A stretch of DNA of 64,000 nt from an uncultured Sphingomonadaceae bacterium (lineage in GTDB: Bacteria; Pseudomonadota; Alphaproteobacteria; Sphingomonadales; Sphingomonadaceae), in assembly GCA_947497455.1 (NCBI GenBank), contig CANMGU010000002.1, positions 12,501 through 76,500 of the forward strand, in the 5' to 3' direction. This document shows, in pieces, positions 31,253 to 39,998 of this stretch; positions within the stretch are counted from its first letter, which is position 1; each line of letters begins with the position of its first letter. Position numbers and translations under genes: made by a program. The notes beneath the pieces were generated by a model. The model saw only the letters and a list, made by a program, of their open reading frames with translations, was not told where the DNA came from and did not search any database.

Positions 31253-31912
31253 ATGAAATCTTTACTCAAAGTCATGCTCATTCTCGGTGCAATATTTGCA
31301 TCCACATTCATATTGGGACGGGTATTGGGGATCTTGACGGTCGAAAATGTCCAGTTCTGGTTGGAACAGGCGCAAACCGTTGATCCTTTATATGTCATCG
31401 GCACCGTTGTGGTGCTTCTCTTCATCGATCTGTTTGTCGCGGTTCCTACGCTCACAATAATGATATTAGCCGGCTATTTTCTGGGATTCTCTGCTGGTGC
31501 AGCAACGGCATTTACCGGATCTGCTCTGGCCGCCTTTGCTGGCTATGGCCTGAGCAGAAAATGGGGAGATCGCGCCATTGGTTTTCTGATCAAGGATGAG
31601 AAGCAGCGAACCGAGCTGGAAGAAGCTTTCTATCGCAATGGTCCGGTGATGATCACTCTGTCGCGCGCCGCGCCTATAGTAACCGAAGTAACGGCTTGCA
31701 TGGCTGGCGCTACCCGGATGCCATTTTGGCGATATGTTCTGTTTTTCTCGATCAGTACGCTGCCCTATGTTCTCATTGCCTCTTACGCCGGATCAATCAG
31801 CAGCCTGGAAAATCCGGAACCTGCGATCTTTGGAATGCTGTTTCTCTATTTGTCTCTTTGGATCGGTTGGTTCCTGTTCCGTAGGTCGCAAGGCATGATC
31901 AAGCAGGTCTAA
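31253..31912 (+). CDS. VTT-domain (TVP38/TMEM64, DedA-like) membrane protein
   Basis: The 219-aa protein has about six transmembrane helices and the VTT core: 'LFIDLFVAVPTLTIMILAGYFLGFSAGAATAFTGSALAAFAGYGLSRKWGDRAIGFLIK' (approximate, about 60-120) and 'YRNGPVMITLSRAAPIVTEVTACMAGATRMPFWRYVLFFSISTLPYVLIASYAGS' (about 127-182), including the re-entrant Arg and Pro-rich loop. The superfamily includes lipid scramblases and DedA undecaprenyl-phosphate flippases; the substrate here is unknown. ATG 31253 has GAAAGGAAG 8 bp upstream. It may be the last gene of the AraC-SDR unit. Confidence 0.85.
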   Translation: MKSLLKVMLILGAIFASTFILGRVLGILTVENVQFWLEQAQTVDPLYVIGTVVVLLFIDLFVAVPTLTIMILAGYFLGFSAGAATAFTGSALAAFAGYGLSRKWGDRAIGFLIKDEKQRTELEEAFYRNGPVMITLSRAAPIVTEVTACMAGATRMPFWRYVLFFSISTLPYVLIASYAGSISSLENPEPAIFGMLFLYLSLWIGWFLFRRSQGMIKQV

Positions 31913-32063
31913 AACCTCTATATGTGCATGGGACTATGATACGAACAATGGTCAGTCATCCGGTGAAACTTTCAAATGGCGTCGATCAACACTGTGGGGT
32001 TGATTATTCAGCGCAGTTCCATAGCTAGTTATTGTGGCTATCCCGCCAGCAGGAAACATAATC

Positions 32064-33737
32064 ATGGCCGTCCCTCCCCCTGACGTAAACTATTCTTTGT
32101 CACCCGCCGAGTTGGAACAACTCAAGCCCTATGGCGAGATCATCCATCATGACACCGGTGACGTTCTGATCCAAGAAGGCGCACGCAATCTCGATTGTCT
32201 TGTCACACTCTCCGGTCATACCGACATCATCGCCGAAACATCTGAAGGCTCACGAAGACTGGGATGGATGGAGGCAGGACAGTTTGCTGGCGACATTACA
32301 GTGCTAACCGGACAGGCATCACTGGTCCGGGTGGAAATGGGTAATGCTGGAGAGGTACTCCACATACCGCATGACAAGTTCAAACGCGTGTTGGTCGAAA
32401 ATTCCGGATTGTCGGATGTTTTCGTGCGCACCTTTACCGCCCGCCGTCAATTTGGTCACGAATCAGGGATGAGCACAGTCGTTGTTATTGGCGAAAGCTA
32501 TGACCGCGAGACTTTTGTTTCCCGAAATCTGCTTGCTGTACACGGTGTCCCCCATATGTGGCTTGACCCAACCGGCGATGCATTGGCCGATCAAGTGATG
32601 CGCGCACGTGGCGTTGAAGCGGCTGATCTGCCCGTAGTCCTGCGCGGCGCATCTTTGGTGTTGAAGAAACCCAGTCTTTCGGATTTGTCCGAAGCTTTTG
32701 GACTTGATTTGCTGCCCGATGGAGCGTGCGCGGATGTTATCGTTGTGGGTGCCGGGCCTGGTGGTCTTGCGTCATCAGTCTATGCGGCATCGGAAGGACT
32801 GTCTGTGCTGACACTCGACATTCGCGGCCCCGGCGGACAAGCGGGGACGTCTTCCAAAATTGAAAACTATCTCGGCTTTCCGATGGGTATTTCCGGACAG
32901 GAACTGGCCGATCGCGCTTCCATTCAGGCTCAAAAATTTGGTGCACGCATTGCCGCACCTGTGAAGGTCTGTTCTCTGGATCGCAAAGGCGATGATTATT
33001 GCCTCAGTCTTGAAGACGGACGCAAGCTCAATAGCAGAGCCGTGGTGATCGCCACCGGTGCGCAATATCGCAAGTTGCCACTCGACAAGCTCGAACAGTT
33101 TGAAGGGCGCGGGATCTATTATGGTGCGACCGCGATGGAGGCCCAGCTATGCAGGGGATCAGAAGTGGCGATGGTCGGTGCTGGGAACAGCGCAGGCCAA
33201 GGTGCCGTGTTTCTGGCCAAGACGGTCAAGGCTGTGCATCTCGTCTACCGCCGCGAGGATATTCGCGAAACCATGTCGGAATATCTGGTTAGGCGGCTCG
33301 AAGAGACACCCAATATTCATCTCCATCCCGCCAGCAAGATTGCAAAATTGCACGGAGAGGAAAGGCTTGAGGCCATTGATCTGGAAACGAGAGGTCAGCC
33401 GGTGCGCCTGGAAACGCCATTTGTCTTCCTGTTCTTGGGTGCCGCTCCGTTCACCGAATGGTTACCCAAAGACATGAGTTGCAGCGAAACCGGTTTTGTC
33501 AAAACCGGCGCGGATTTGGCCAACCTCGACCTAGTCAGGGCCGGATGGCCATTGGAGCGCATGCCCACACGGTTCGAAACATCCTGGCCGCGCATCTATG
33601 CCGTTGGTGATGCCCGAGTTGGTTCCGTCAAACGTGTCGCCTCGGCGGTGGGCGAAGGTTCGGTCGTGGTGAGCGATATCCACGCAGCCCTGTCGGAAAC
33701 GGACGCGACCGCGCCAGCGGAGAGCAAAGCGGTCTAA
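32064..33737 (+). CDS. Cyclic nucleotide-binding domain fused to thioredoxin reductase-like FAD oxidoreductase
   Basis: The 557-aa fusion has a CRP-like cNMP-binding domain (about 15-125, 'DVLIQEGARNLDCLVTLSG' and 'GWMEAGQFAGDITVLTGQAS'), a roughly 100-residue thioredoxin-like linker region (about 145-215) and a thioredoxin reductase module ('VIVVGAGPGGLASSVYAASEGLSVLTLD' near 225-255, 'SSKIENYLGFP' near 265, 'VAMVGAGNSAGQGAVFLA' near 370, 'IYAVGDARVGSVKRVASAVGEGSVV' near 510). The redox CxxC of true TrxR is absent: the site reads 'YYGATAMEAQLC'. ATG 32064 (AGGAA upstream) is preferred to GTG 32034. The role is likely signal-gated electron transfer (inference). Confidence 0.87.
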   Translation: MAVPPPDVNYSLSPAELEQLKPYGEIIHHDTGDVLIQEGARNLDCLVTLSGHTDIIAETSEGSRRLGWMEAGQFAGDITVLTGQASLVRVEMGNAGEVLHIPHDKFKRVLVENSGLSDVFVRTFTARRQFGHESGMSTVVVIGESYDRETFVSRNLLAVHGVPHMWLDPTGDALADQVMRARGVEAADLPVVLRGASLVLKKPSLSDLSEAFGLDLLPDGACADVIVVGAGPGGLASSVYAASEGLSVLTLDIRGPGGQAGTSSKIENYLGFPMGISGQELADRASIQAQKFGARIAAPVKVCSLDRKGDDYCLSLEDGRKLNSRAVVIATGAQYRKLPLDKLEQFEGRGIYYGATAMEAQLCRGSEVAMVGAGNSAGQGAVFLAKTVKAVHLVYRREDIRETMSEYLVRRLEETPNIHLHPASKIAKLHGEERLEAIDLETRGQPVRLETPFVFLFLGAAPFTEWLPKDMSCSETGFVKTGADLANLDLVRAGWPLERMPTRFETSWPRIYAVGDARVGSVKRVASAVGEGSVVVSDIHAALSETDATAPAESKAV

Positions 33738-33881
33738 CAGCTCGGCCTTGTTCCCATCCGTTCGTACCGAGTTGCTCCCGAAGCCAGCCATTGTGAAACA
33801 AATCATGGTTTAGTAGTTGGTGGATCGTGGCTATTACATGGTTCCAATAAAATGGCTGTGTTCTGAAGCAGGGAGAATGGG

Positions 33882-34514
33882 ATGCGAGTAGAGATGGATA
33901 TGAGCCGGACAAAGATCTTGCCCCTGTTGATCGGGCTAGCCTGTGTCGCATCCTGTTCTGCAAACGACACGGACAATCAGGCGTCTGCGGTGAACGCTGC
34001 GGATTTGGAACAGAATAATGTCGTCTTTACGTCAGATGCAGGATTAGATGTCGGCGCCAAAGTTCCGCTTAACATTACAGTGAAGCGGAATGAGGTCGAA
34101 ACCACGCTGGGAGAAATCCTGAAGGATGGGCCTATTATCTTATTCTTCACCCGATCGGTTGAATGGTGCGGATTTTGTCAGGTTCAGCTCAAAAATGTAA
34201 ATCAGATCAAGGACGATATCGCCAAACGCGGATACCGAATCTGGGCACTCAGCTATGACGAACCAGTAGTCCAGCAGAAATTTATCGACGACCAAAAGAT
34301 CGGTTTCGCTCTCTTGTCGGACGCCTCTTCCACCTTGATTGATGGCTTCGGACTGCGTGATCCGCAGTTTACAGAAGGTCGTGCGGAGGGTGTTCCCATC
34401 GCAACGGTGATGCTTATCGATACAGATGGCAGAATAGAATCTAAAACGGTCTCCGGCGTCCACGATATTCGACCGACAAACACAGAGATTTTAGAGTTTA
34501 TTGATTCGAAATAG
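33882..34514 (+). CDS. Lipoprotein redoxin (AhpC/TSA-like)
   Basis: The 210-aa product has a lipoprotein signal peptide ending 'LLIGLACVASC' (lipobox VASC, Cys about 26), then a peroxiredoxin-like domain: 'AKVPLNITVKRNEVETTLGEILKDGPIILFFTRSVEWCGFCQVQL' (approximate, about 60-105) with a CxxC, 'YDEPVVQQKFIDDQKIGFALLSDASSTLIDGFGL' and 'GVPIATVMLIDTDGRI'. It is probably a membrane-anchored thiol reductase or peroxidase. ATG 33882 has GGGAGAATGGG upstream; ATGs at 33894 and 33900 are alternatives. It is 144 bp downstream of the cNMP-reductase gene. Confidence 0.83.
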   Translation: MRVEMDMSRTKILPLLIGLACVASCSANDTDNQASAVNAADLEQNNVVFTSDAGLDVGAKVPLNITVKRNEVETTLGEILKDGPIILFFTRSVEWCGFCQVQLKNVNQIKDDIAKRGYRIWALSYDEPVVQQKFIDDQKIGFALLSDASSTLIDGFGLRDPQFTEGRAEGVPIATVMLIDTDGRIESKTVSGVHDIRPTNTEILEFIDSK

Positions 34515-34557
34515 AGGCGCTTACCCAAAAATACAGGTGTATGGGCAGGCCTGACAG

Positions 34558-34604
34558 ATGCGAATTGCATTTGCTGGTTTTCAACGATTCGCATTTATCT
34601 TTTT
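34558..34604 (+). terminator. Terminator-like hairpin after the redoxin gene
   Basis: ATGCGAAT (34558-34565) and ATTCGCAT (34587-34594) are perfect arms followed by TTATCTTTTT. It lies 43 bp after the redoxin stop and matches a Rho-independent layout, though the loop of 21 bases is long. Confidence 0.55.
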
Positions 34605-34699
34605 CGCCGTTACCCGCGATACAACCACTACTCCCCGCGTTTCGTCTGCGAACGATCTGAAAATTCGTTGACTCAGTCAACTTGCAACAATATTGGGAC

Positions 34700-34712
34700 G
34701 TTATATCATTAC
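34700..34712. promoter_or_regulatory. Possible Zur-like site before the MerC gene
   Basis: GTTATATCATTAC resembles alphaproteobacterial Zur sites (GTTAT-N3-ATAAC) with one arm mismatch and abuts the ATG at 34713. MerC proteins in related bacteria are often tied to zinc limitation. Support is only from the short motif. Confidence 0.3.
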
Positions 34713-35039
34713 ATGGATTCTCCAATGCCGTCTGCTTTTTACAAAGATCGTGCAGCAATTGCACTTAGCGCCGCATGTGTTGTGCATTGCATCGCTTTGC
34801 CTGTCCTGGCGGTCTCATCTCCTTTCTTAGCGGTCGTTGCACAGGCGGAATGGCTCCATTGGATCATGGTTGTGATGGCCGTGTTTGCTTCGATGACTGT
34901 GGTGATGTCTTCACCATCGGCACGCGTTCCTGCATTTCTGGTTCCAGCTGGGTTTGGCGGCCTATTCATAACAGGCGCTTTGTTTGCAGAGCATTTCGGC
35001 ATCGAAGAGACATTGCCCACCATCGTCGGGGGCGTCTGA
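34713..35039 (+). CDS. MerC-domain membrane protein
   Basis: The 108-aa protein has four transmembrane helices and the MerC signature 'DRAAIALSAACVVHCIALPVLAVSSPFL' (about 11-38), with Cys, His and Cys near 21-25 as metal ligands, then 'VVMAVFASMTVVMSSPS' and 'GFGGLFITGALFAEHF'. MerC is a metal (Hg or Zn) membrane transporter or carrier. ATG 34713 is preferred; ATG 34668 and 34725 are in frame and no ribosome site decides. It ends 15 bp before tRNA-Thr on the opposite strand. No mer operon neighbours are present, so mercury resistance is unlikely. Confidence 0.8.
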   Translation: MDSPMPSAFYKDRAAIALSAACVVHCIALPVLAVSSPFLAVVAQAEWLHWIMVVMAVFASMTVVMSSPSARVPAFLVPAGFGGLFITGALFAEHFGIEETLPTIVGGV

Positions 35040-35054
35040 AATCGGGGAAAGAAA

Positions 35055-35129
35055 TGGTGCTGCTAGGGAGAATTGAACTCCCGACCTCGTCATTACCAAT
35101 GACGCGCTCTACCACTGAGCTACAGCAGC
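35055..35129 (-). tRNA. tRNA-Thr (anticodon GGT)
   Basis: On the minus strand the 75 bases start GCTGCTGTAGCTCAGTGG and end with encoded CCA. The acceptor stem GCTGCTG pairs with TAGCAGC, T arm GTTCAATT, and the anticodon loop is TTGGTAA with GGT in the centre, reading ACC/ACU codons. It lies opposite the end of the MerC gene. Confidence 0.97.
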
Positions 35130-35241
35130 ACTGTTTTAGTTGCGAGGAGCCATCTGCTCCAAGCCCCGCGCCTATGGCGAAAGGGCTAAGGACTTGTCAA
35201 GCGGAGTTGCATTTTTGATTGCAGGCTGGCAAATATTATCC

Positions 35242-35379
35242 ATGCCCAAACCGCAACCAAAGTCCGAGAAACAACGCAAGGAAGCCGAAAAGGCTGAGCG
35301 CCTTGCTGAACAGTTGCGCGCCAATTTACGGCGGCGCAAGTCGCAAGCCAAGGATTTGCAGGGCGATAACGCGGATTAA
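35242..35379 (+). CDS. Small basic/charged protein (45 aa)
   Basis: The 45-residue protein, starting MPKPQPKSEKQRKEAEKAE, is almost all Lys, Arg, Glu and Ala in a helical pattern ending 'RRRKSQAKDLQGDNAD'. Proteins of this size and composition recur in sphingomonads; no function is known. ATG 35242 is the start of the low-complexity helix; the open frame upstream includes bases next to tRNA-Thr and is unlikely to be coding. It converges on the thioesterase gene with 7 bp between stops. Confidence 0.65.
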   Translation: MPKPQPKSEKQRKEAEKAERLAEQLRANLRRRKSQAKDLQGDNAD

Positions 35380-35386
35380 AGGCGGG

Positions 35387-35911
35387 TTAGACGGCGACCA
35401 CAGCTCTTTCCGGCTCGATAATCTCAAAATCGGTAACCGCGTCAATGAAGCTCTGCGCTACTGGTGTTACCTCTTCCGTCGCCGGGTCAAACCAGACATA
35501 GGTCAGCTTCACGACGTTCAGCAATGTATCTTCACGTACTATATGCGCGATGGCGGAATAGCTGGTCCGACCGAATCGGGTAATGCGCAGACAGACGTCG
35601 ATCAGATCGTCGGCCTTGGCCGGTGCACGGAAATCCACCTCGGCATGGCGCACCCAGTTGTCGCCGCCAAATAGTTCCATGAACTTGCCGGGAGAATCGT
35701 CATTGCCTTGCGCACCGACCAGTTCACGAAAATATTCGGTCACACCGATATCGGCAAAGGCAAGATAGTTTGCGTTAAACACGATGCCCTGCATATCCGC
35801 TTCGGCATAGCGCACCCGTACCGGCGTGATCAGACGAAAGCCGGCGCGAGGATCATTGGTTTCATTTTTCATTCTAGGGGTCGTAATCCTTGGTAAATAG
35901 TCGCTCATCAT
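35387..35911 (-). CDS. Acyl-CoA thioesterase, 4-hydroxybenzoyl-CoA/YbgC type
   Basis: The 174-aa hotdog protein has the 4HBT signature 'VRVRYAEADMQGIVFNANYLAFADIGVTEYFRELVG' (about 31-66) with the catalytic Asp in 'AEADMQGIVFN', then 'VDFRAPAKADDLIDVCLRITRFGRTSYSAIAHIV' (about 92-125). It hydrolyses an acyl-CoA; the substrate is unknown. The start is not fixed: ATG 35911 opens the frame, ATG 35908 has AGG close by, and ATG 35872 would trim 13 residues. It has its own transcript on the minus strand next to the aminopeptidase gene. Confidence 0.85.
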   Translation of the reverse strand: MMSDYLPRITTPRMKNETNDPRAGFRLITPVRVRYAEADMQGIVFNANYLAFADIGVTEYFRELVGAQGNDDSPGKFMELFGGDNWVRHAEVDFRAPAKADDLIDVCLRITRFGRTSYSAIAHIVREDTLLNVVKLTYVWFDPATEEVTPVAQSFIDAVTDFEIIEPERAVVAV

Positions 35912-35958
35912 CCTGAATTGATTTCAGGACGCCGAGACAGTCAGTGTTGATAGATTTT

Positions 35959-37746
35959 CTACAGAGGCGCGCATTGCTCCTCAAGCCAATGCAGTGCGTC
36001 GCCCTCCAATTGAGGAGCGACTGTTTCAAGCACCTGCATATGATAATCATCTACCCACTGACGCTGTGCATCGGAAAGGATTCCGACATCAATCAAGCAC
36101 CTTTCCAGTGGAGCAAAAGTAAGCGTTTCAAAACCCAGCATATCCTGCTCCGCACCAGGAACTTCGCGCTCTTCGACCAGAATAAGGTTTTCGATGCGGA
36201 TCCCGAAGGCATCGGTCTTGTAATAGCCCGGCTCGTTCGAGCAGATCATCCCAGCAATCAGGGGCTCGTTGAAACCACCGAATGCGGCAATTCTCTGAGG
36301 GCCTTCATGAACGGAAAGATAAGCACCGACACCGTGGCCAGTGCCGTGCGCATAGTCGACACCGTCCGCCCAAAGATACTGCCGCGCCAATATGTCCAAC
36401 TGTCCGCCTGTAGTCCCTTTGGGAAACAAAGCTGTGGCGAGTGCGATATGGCCCTGTAATACCTGCGTATAGCGCTTGATCATTTCTGCAGAAGGATCGC
36501 CGACCGCCATGGTCCGGGTCACGTCGGTGGTGCCATCACGATATTGCCCACCGCTATCGACAAGATAGAGCGTACCGGTTTCAATCTCGCGATTGGTTTC
36601 CTCGTTCACGCTATAGTGACACAATGCACCGTTTGGACCGGCACCCGAAATGGTGCGGAAGGACAGATCCATAAGCTTGTCGGATTGCCCGCGAAACTCG
36701 AAAAGCTTGGCGGCGACGGACAATTCATCATGACCACCTTTGGGGGCTTCTTGTGCAAACCAGTGAAGAAACTGGCTTAGCGCGGCGCCATCGCGCGCCT
36801 GCGCGGCCTTGTGACCGTTGATTTCGGTTTCATTCTTGATCGCTTTGGCGAGTATGGTGGGATCGCGCCGCTTCAAGATTGTGGCACCAGCCCCTGCGAG
36901 CTGCTCAAATATTGCGGCTACAGACCGTTCCGGGTCAACACCGACTTTTTGGCCATCATATTCGGACAACGCATCGGGAAATTCGCTATAATCGCGCAAT
37001 GCAACTGCGTTGCCGAGGTGCACGCGGACATCGTCTGTCAATTTTTCTGGGGCAACAAACAGCTCTGCATTGCCGTCCGCTTTGACGATCGCATAGCCAC
37101 GCGGAACCGGCGTATTGCTAATATCCTTGCCGCGAATGTTAAATGCCCAAGCGACGGAGTCGAGCGCTGCAATAACGGTTGCATCGAGTCCCTCTTCTTT
37201 CAACCATCCGGCAATGTCTGCACGCTTGTCTGCCGCACTTTTTCCGGCAAACTCATCCGGTTGCACATCCAATTTGGCCAATGACGGCTCTGGCTGATCT
37301 TCCCAAACCGCATCGATCGGATTGGACTTTACTGCGATCAGCTTTGCCTTTTGTTTTACCAGTTTCTTTTCTGTCGAATTGGCCCAATCCTGCGTGTGCA
37401 GCCATGCGTCATATCCGATTGACGAACCTTCAGGCGCATTGGCACCGAGCCAGTCAATCACACTTTGATCAGCCGTGCCGACATATTCATAGAGACTTCC
37501 GTCGACCTGATCGCGCACCTGAATCGTATAGCGACCGTCTATGAAAATCGCGGCCTTATCCTTGAGCACAACGGCAGAACCAGCGGAGCCACCAAAGCCT
37601 GTAAGCCAGGCTAGGCGCTGGGCATAGTCGCCGACATATTCGCTCATATGTTCATCACAGATTGGAACGACAAAACCATCAAGACCGTCTTTTGCCATTT
37701 GCTCGCGCAGGGCAGCGAGCCTTGCTTCATAGGTGGACATCAACAT
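35959..37746 (-). CDS. pepP: Xaa-Pro aminopeptidase (aminopeptidase P family)
   Basis: The 595-aa enzyme has a long form with N-terminal creatinase-like domains ('FVVPICDEHMSEYVGDYAQRLAWLTGFGGSAG' near 24-55) and the C-terminal pita-bread metallopeptidase ('LYLVDSGGQYRDGTTDVTRTMAVGDPS' near 400-425, 'GHIALATALFPKGTTGGQLDILARQYLW' near 438-465, 'DYAHGTGHGVGAYLSVHEGPQ' near 470-490, 'MICSNEPGYY' near 507), giving two Asp, two Glu and two His metal ligands. It removes N-terminal residues before Pro. ATG 37746 is preferred (AAGGAG 11 bp upstream). It is divergent from an S9 peptidase gene. Confidence 0.92.
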   Translation of the reverse strand: MLMSTYEARLAALREQMAKDGLDGFVVPICDEHMSEYVGDYAQRLAWLTGFGGSAGSAVVLKDKAAIFIDGRYTIQVRDQVDGSLYEYVGTADQSVIDWLGANAPEGSSIGYDAWLHTQDWANSTEKKLVKQKAKLIAVKSNPIDAVWEDQPEPSLAKLDVQPDEFAGKSAADKRADIAGWLKEEGLDATVIAALDSVAWAFNIRGKDISNTPVPRGYAIVKADGNAELFVAPEKLTDDVRVHLGNAVALRDYSEFPDALSEYDGQKVGVDPERSVAAIFEQLAGAGATILKRRDPTILAKAIKNETEINGHKAAQARDGAALSQFLHWFAQEAPKGGHDELSVAAKLFEFRGQSDKLMDLSFRTISGAGPNGALCHYSVNEETNREIETGTLYLVDSGGQYRDGTTDVTRTMAVGDPSAEMIKRYTQVLQGHIALATALFPKGTTGGQLDILARQYLWADGVDYAHGTGHGVGAYLSVHEGPQRIAAFGGFNEPLIAGMICSNEPGYYKTDAFGIRIENLILVEEREVPGAEQDMLGFETLTFAPLERCLIDVGILSDAQRQWVDDYHMQVLETVAPQLEGDALHWLEEQCAPL

Positions 37747-37835
37747 CGGCGGTAAAACTCCTTGAATTAGCTGCTGAGCAAACACATAGGTGTTTCAGAC
37801 GATTTCCGCCACCAATTTCCCAGATAAGAGGCGTT

Positions 37836-39998
37836 ATGAAACAGATTATTTGTCCCCTGATATTGGCCATCAGCCTGGCCGCCACATCCACTTTTGCCGC
37901 ATCTGAAACAACAGAAGAGACTATGACAAAAAAACTCGAGAAACCACCTGTCGCAGAGCAGCGGCCCCATAGTTACGAGCGCCATGGCTATACCGTCAGC
38001 GACCCCTATCACTGGCTGAAGGATCAAAGCTATCCCAAGGTCGATGATGCGGATGTGCTTGACTATCTGAAGGCCGAGAATCGTTGGTTTGAACAGAATA
38101 TGGCTGGGCAGAAGACCCTCACGGACGCTCTTTTCAAAGAGATGAAGGCACGGATCAAGGAGGATGAAAGCTCTGTCCCGCAAAAAGATGGCGACTGGAT
38201 CTATTGGGCAAAATTTGAAGAGGGCATGCAGTATAAGCAACATTACCGGAAAGCGGTTTCCGGTGGCGCAGACCAGCTGATCCTTGATGAAAATGCACTG
38301 GCCAAGGATAAGGAATATTTCCGGCTAGGCGCCATGGCGGTTAGTCCTGACGGCAAACTGCTGGCCTTTTCCGTCGATGATACCGGTGCCGAGCGATTTG
38401 AAGCGCGTATCAAGAATCTTGAAACCGGTGAAATGCTGCCGGACGTCATTCCCGGCACTCTTTCTAGTCTGGTTTGGTCGGCGGATTCCAACAACCTTCT
38501 TTATGGCCTCGCCAATGAAAACTGGCGCACCGACAATGCCCGTCTGCATGTCATCGGTAGTGACCCCAAAGACGATATCGAGCTATATAAGGAAAATCAG
38601 GACGGCTTTACCGTTGGCATTGGACTAACCCAATCGGAAAAATACATTGTCATCGCAACCGGCGACAATGAAACCAGTGAAGTACGGCTGGTCCCAACCG
38701 ATAATCCGACAGCTGAGCAGCTGCTGATTTCCCCGCGCAAAAAGGGTCGCGAATATTCGATCGAGGAGCATGATGGCTCGCTCTATATTCTCACCAATGA
38801 TGATCATGTGAATTTCCGGTTAGCGACAGCGTCGCTGGACAAGCCCGGCGAGTGGACGACACTTATTGCCGGATCAGATGAGTTTTACCTGACCGACATG
38901 ACGGCATTCAAAGAATTCTTTGTCACCGAAGGCCGCGACAATGGTCTCGATCAAGTAGAGATTCGCTCCTATACCGATCCGACGAAGATAGAGCGCATCG
39001 CTTTTCCAGAGGCCAGCTATAATGCCGGGCTCGATGATAATCCTGAATATGATGTCAGCAAGCTAAGACTCAGTTATGAATCGATGGTCACGCCGGATAC
39101 GGTCTATGACTACACGCTGGCCGACAAAAGTCTCGAAACGCTGAAGATTCAGGAAATTCCATCGGGCTATGATGCAAGCCAATACACCACCGAACGCCTG
39201 AGCATAAAGGCGCGGGACGGGGCGCTGGTTCCGGTTTCGCTGGTCTATAAAAATGGCACCAAACTGGATGGCAGTGCGCCGCTGCATCTCTATGCCTATG
39301 GCGCTTATGGCTATGCGGTCCCGCCTAGCTTTTCAACGACAAGACTATCGCTCGTCGATCGCGGCTTCGTGTACGCCATTGCCCATATCCGCGGCGGCGA
39401 CGATCTTGGCCGTGACTGGTATCTGCAAGGCAAGCTGATGCAGCGAACCAATACGTTCAACGATTTTGTCGACGTCGCCAAAGGCCTCGCCGACAACGGT
39501 TATACCGCCAAGGGCCGCATAAGTGCCTCTGGCGGGTCTGCCGGCGGAGAGCTTATGGGTGCAATCGTCAACAGCGATCCCGATCTATGGGGCGCTATTG
39601 TCGCACATGTGCCTTTTGTCGACGTACTCAACACGATGCAGGACGAAAGCCTGCCGCTCACGCCTGGCGAATGGCCGGAATGGGGCAATCCGATCACCGA
39701 TAAAGCAGCGTTTGAATATATCCGCAGCTATTCCCCCTATGATCAGGTAAGCGCACAGAACTATCCGCCGATGTTGATCACGGGCGGCCTCAACGATCCG
39801 CGCGTAACCTATTGGGAGCCAGCCAAATGGGCAGCCAAACTGCGCGCAACCAAGACGGATGACAATATTCTGTTGCTCAAAACCAATATGGGCGCGGGCC
39901 ATGGCGGCAAGTCAGGACGCTGGAATCGGATTGAGGAGGTAGCAGAGGAATTTGCATTTATTCTGTGGCAAATAAATGGGACCAATTCTGTGAAATGA
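37836..39998 (+). CDS. S9 prolyl oligopeptidase-family peptidase, secreted (oligopeptidase B type)
   Basis: The 720-aa enzyme has a signal peptide (MKQIICPLILAISLAATSTFA), a seven-bladed propeller ('DDTGAERFEARIKNLETGE' region onward) and a C-terminal alpha/beta hydrolase with 'ISASGGSAGGELMGA' (catalytic Ser about 568), 'ITGGLNDPRVTYWEPAKW' (Asp) and 'MGAGHGGKSGR' (His). It cleaves short peptides after basic or prolyl residues. ATG 37836 is chosen because it starts the signal peptide and has AAGAGG upstream. The thioesterase gene follows with ATGA overlap. It is divergent from the aminopeptidase P gene. Confidence 0.93.
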   Translation: MKQIICPLILAISLAATSTFAASETTEETMTKKLEKPPVAEQRPHSYERHGYTVSDPYHWLKDQSYPKVDDADVLDYLKAENRWFEQNMAGQKTLTDALFKEMKARIKEDESSVPQKDGDWIYWAKFEEGMQYKQHYRKAVSGGADQLILDENALAKDKEYFRLGAMAVSPDGKLLAFSVDDTGAERFEARIKNLETGEMLPDVIPGTLSSLVWSADSNNLLYGLANENWRTDNARLHVIGSDPKDDIELYKENQDGFTVGIGLTQSEKYIVIATGDNETSEVRLVPTDNPTAEQLLISPRKKGREYSIEEHDGSLYILTNDDHVNFRLATASLDKPGEWTTLIAGSDEFYLTDMTAFKEFFVTEGRDNGLDQVEIRSYTDPTKIERIAFPEASYNAGLDDNPEYDVSKLRLSYESMVTPDTVYDYTLADKSLETLKIQEIPSGYDASQYTTERLSIKARDGALVPVSLVYKNGTKLDGSAPLHLYAYGAYGYAVPPSFSTTRLSLVDRGFVYAIAHIRGGDDLGRDWYLQGKLMQRTNTFNDFVDVAKGLADNGYTAKGRISASGGSAGGELMGAIVNSDPDLWGAIVAHVPFVDVLNTMQDESLPLTPGEWPEWGNPITDKAAFEYIRSYSPYDQVSAQNYPPMLITGGLNDPRVTYWEPAKWAAKLRATKTDDNILLLKTNMGAGHGGKSGRWNRIEEVAEEFAFILWQINGTNSVK

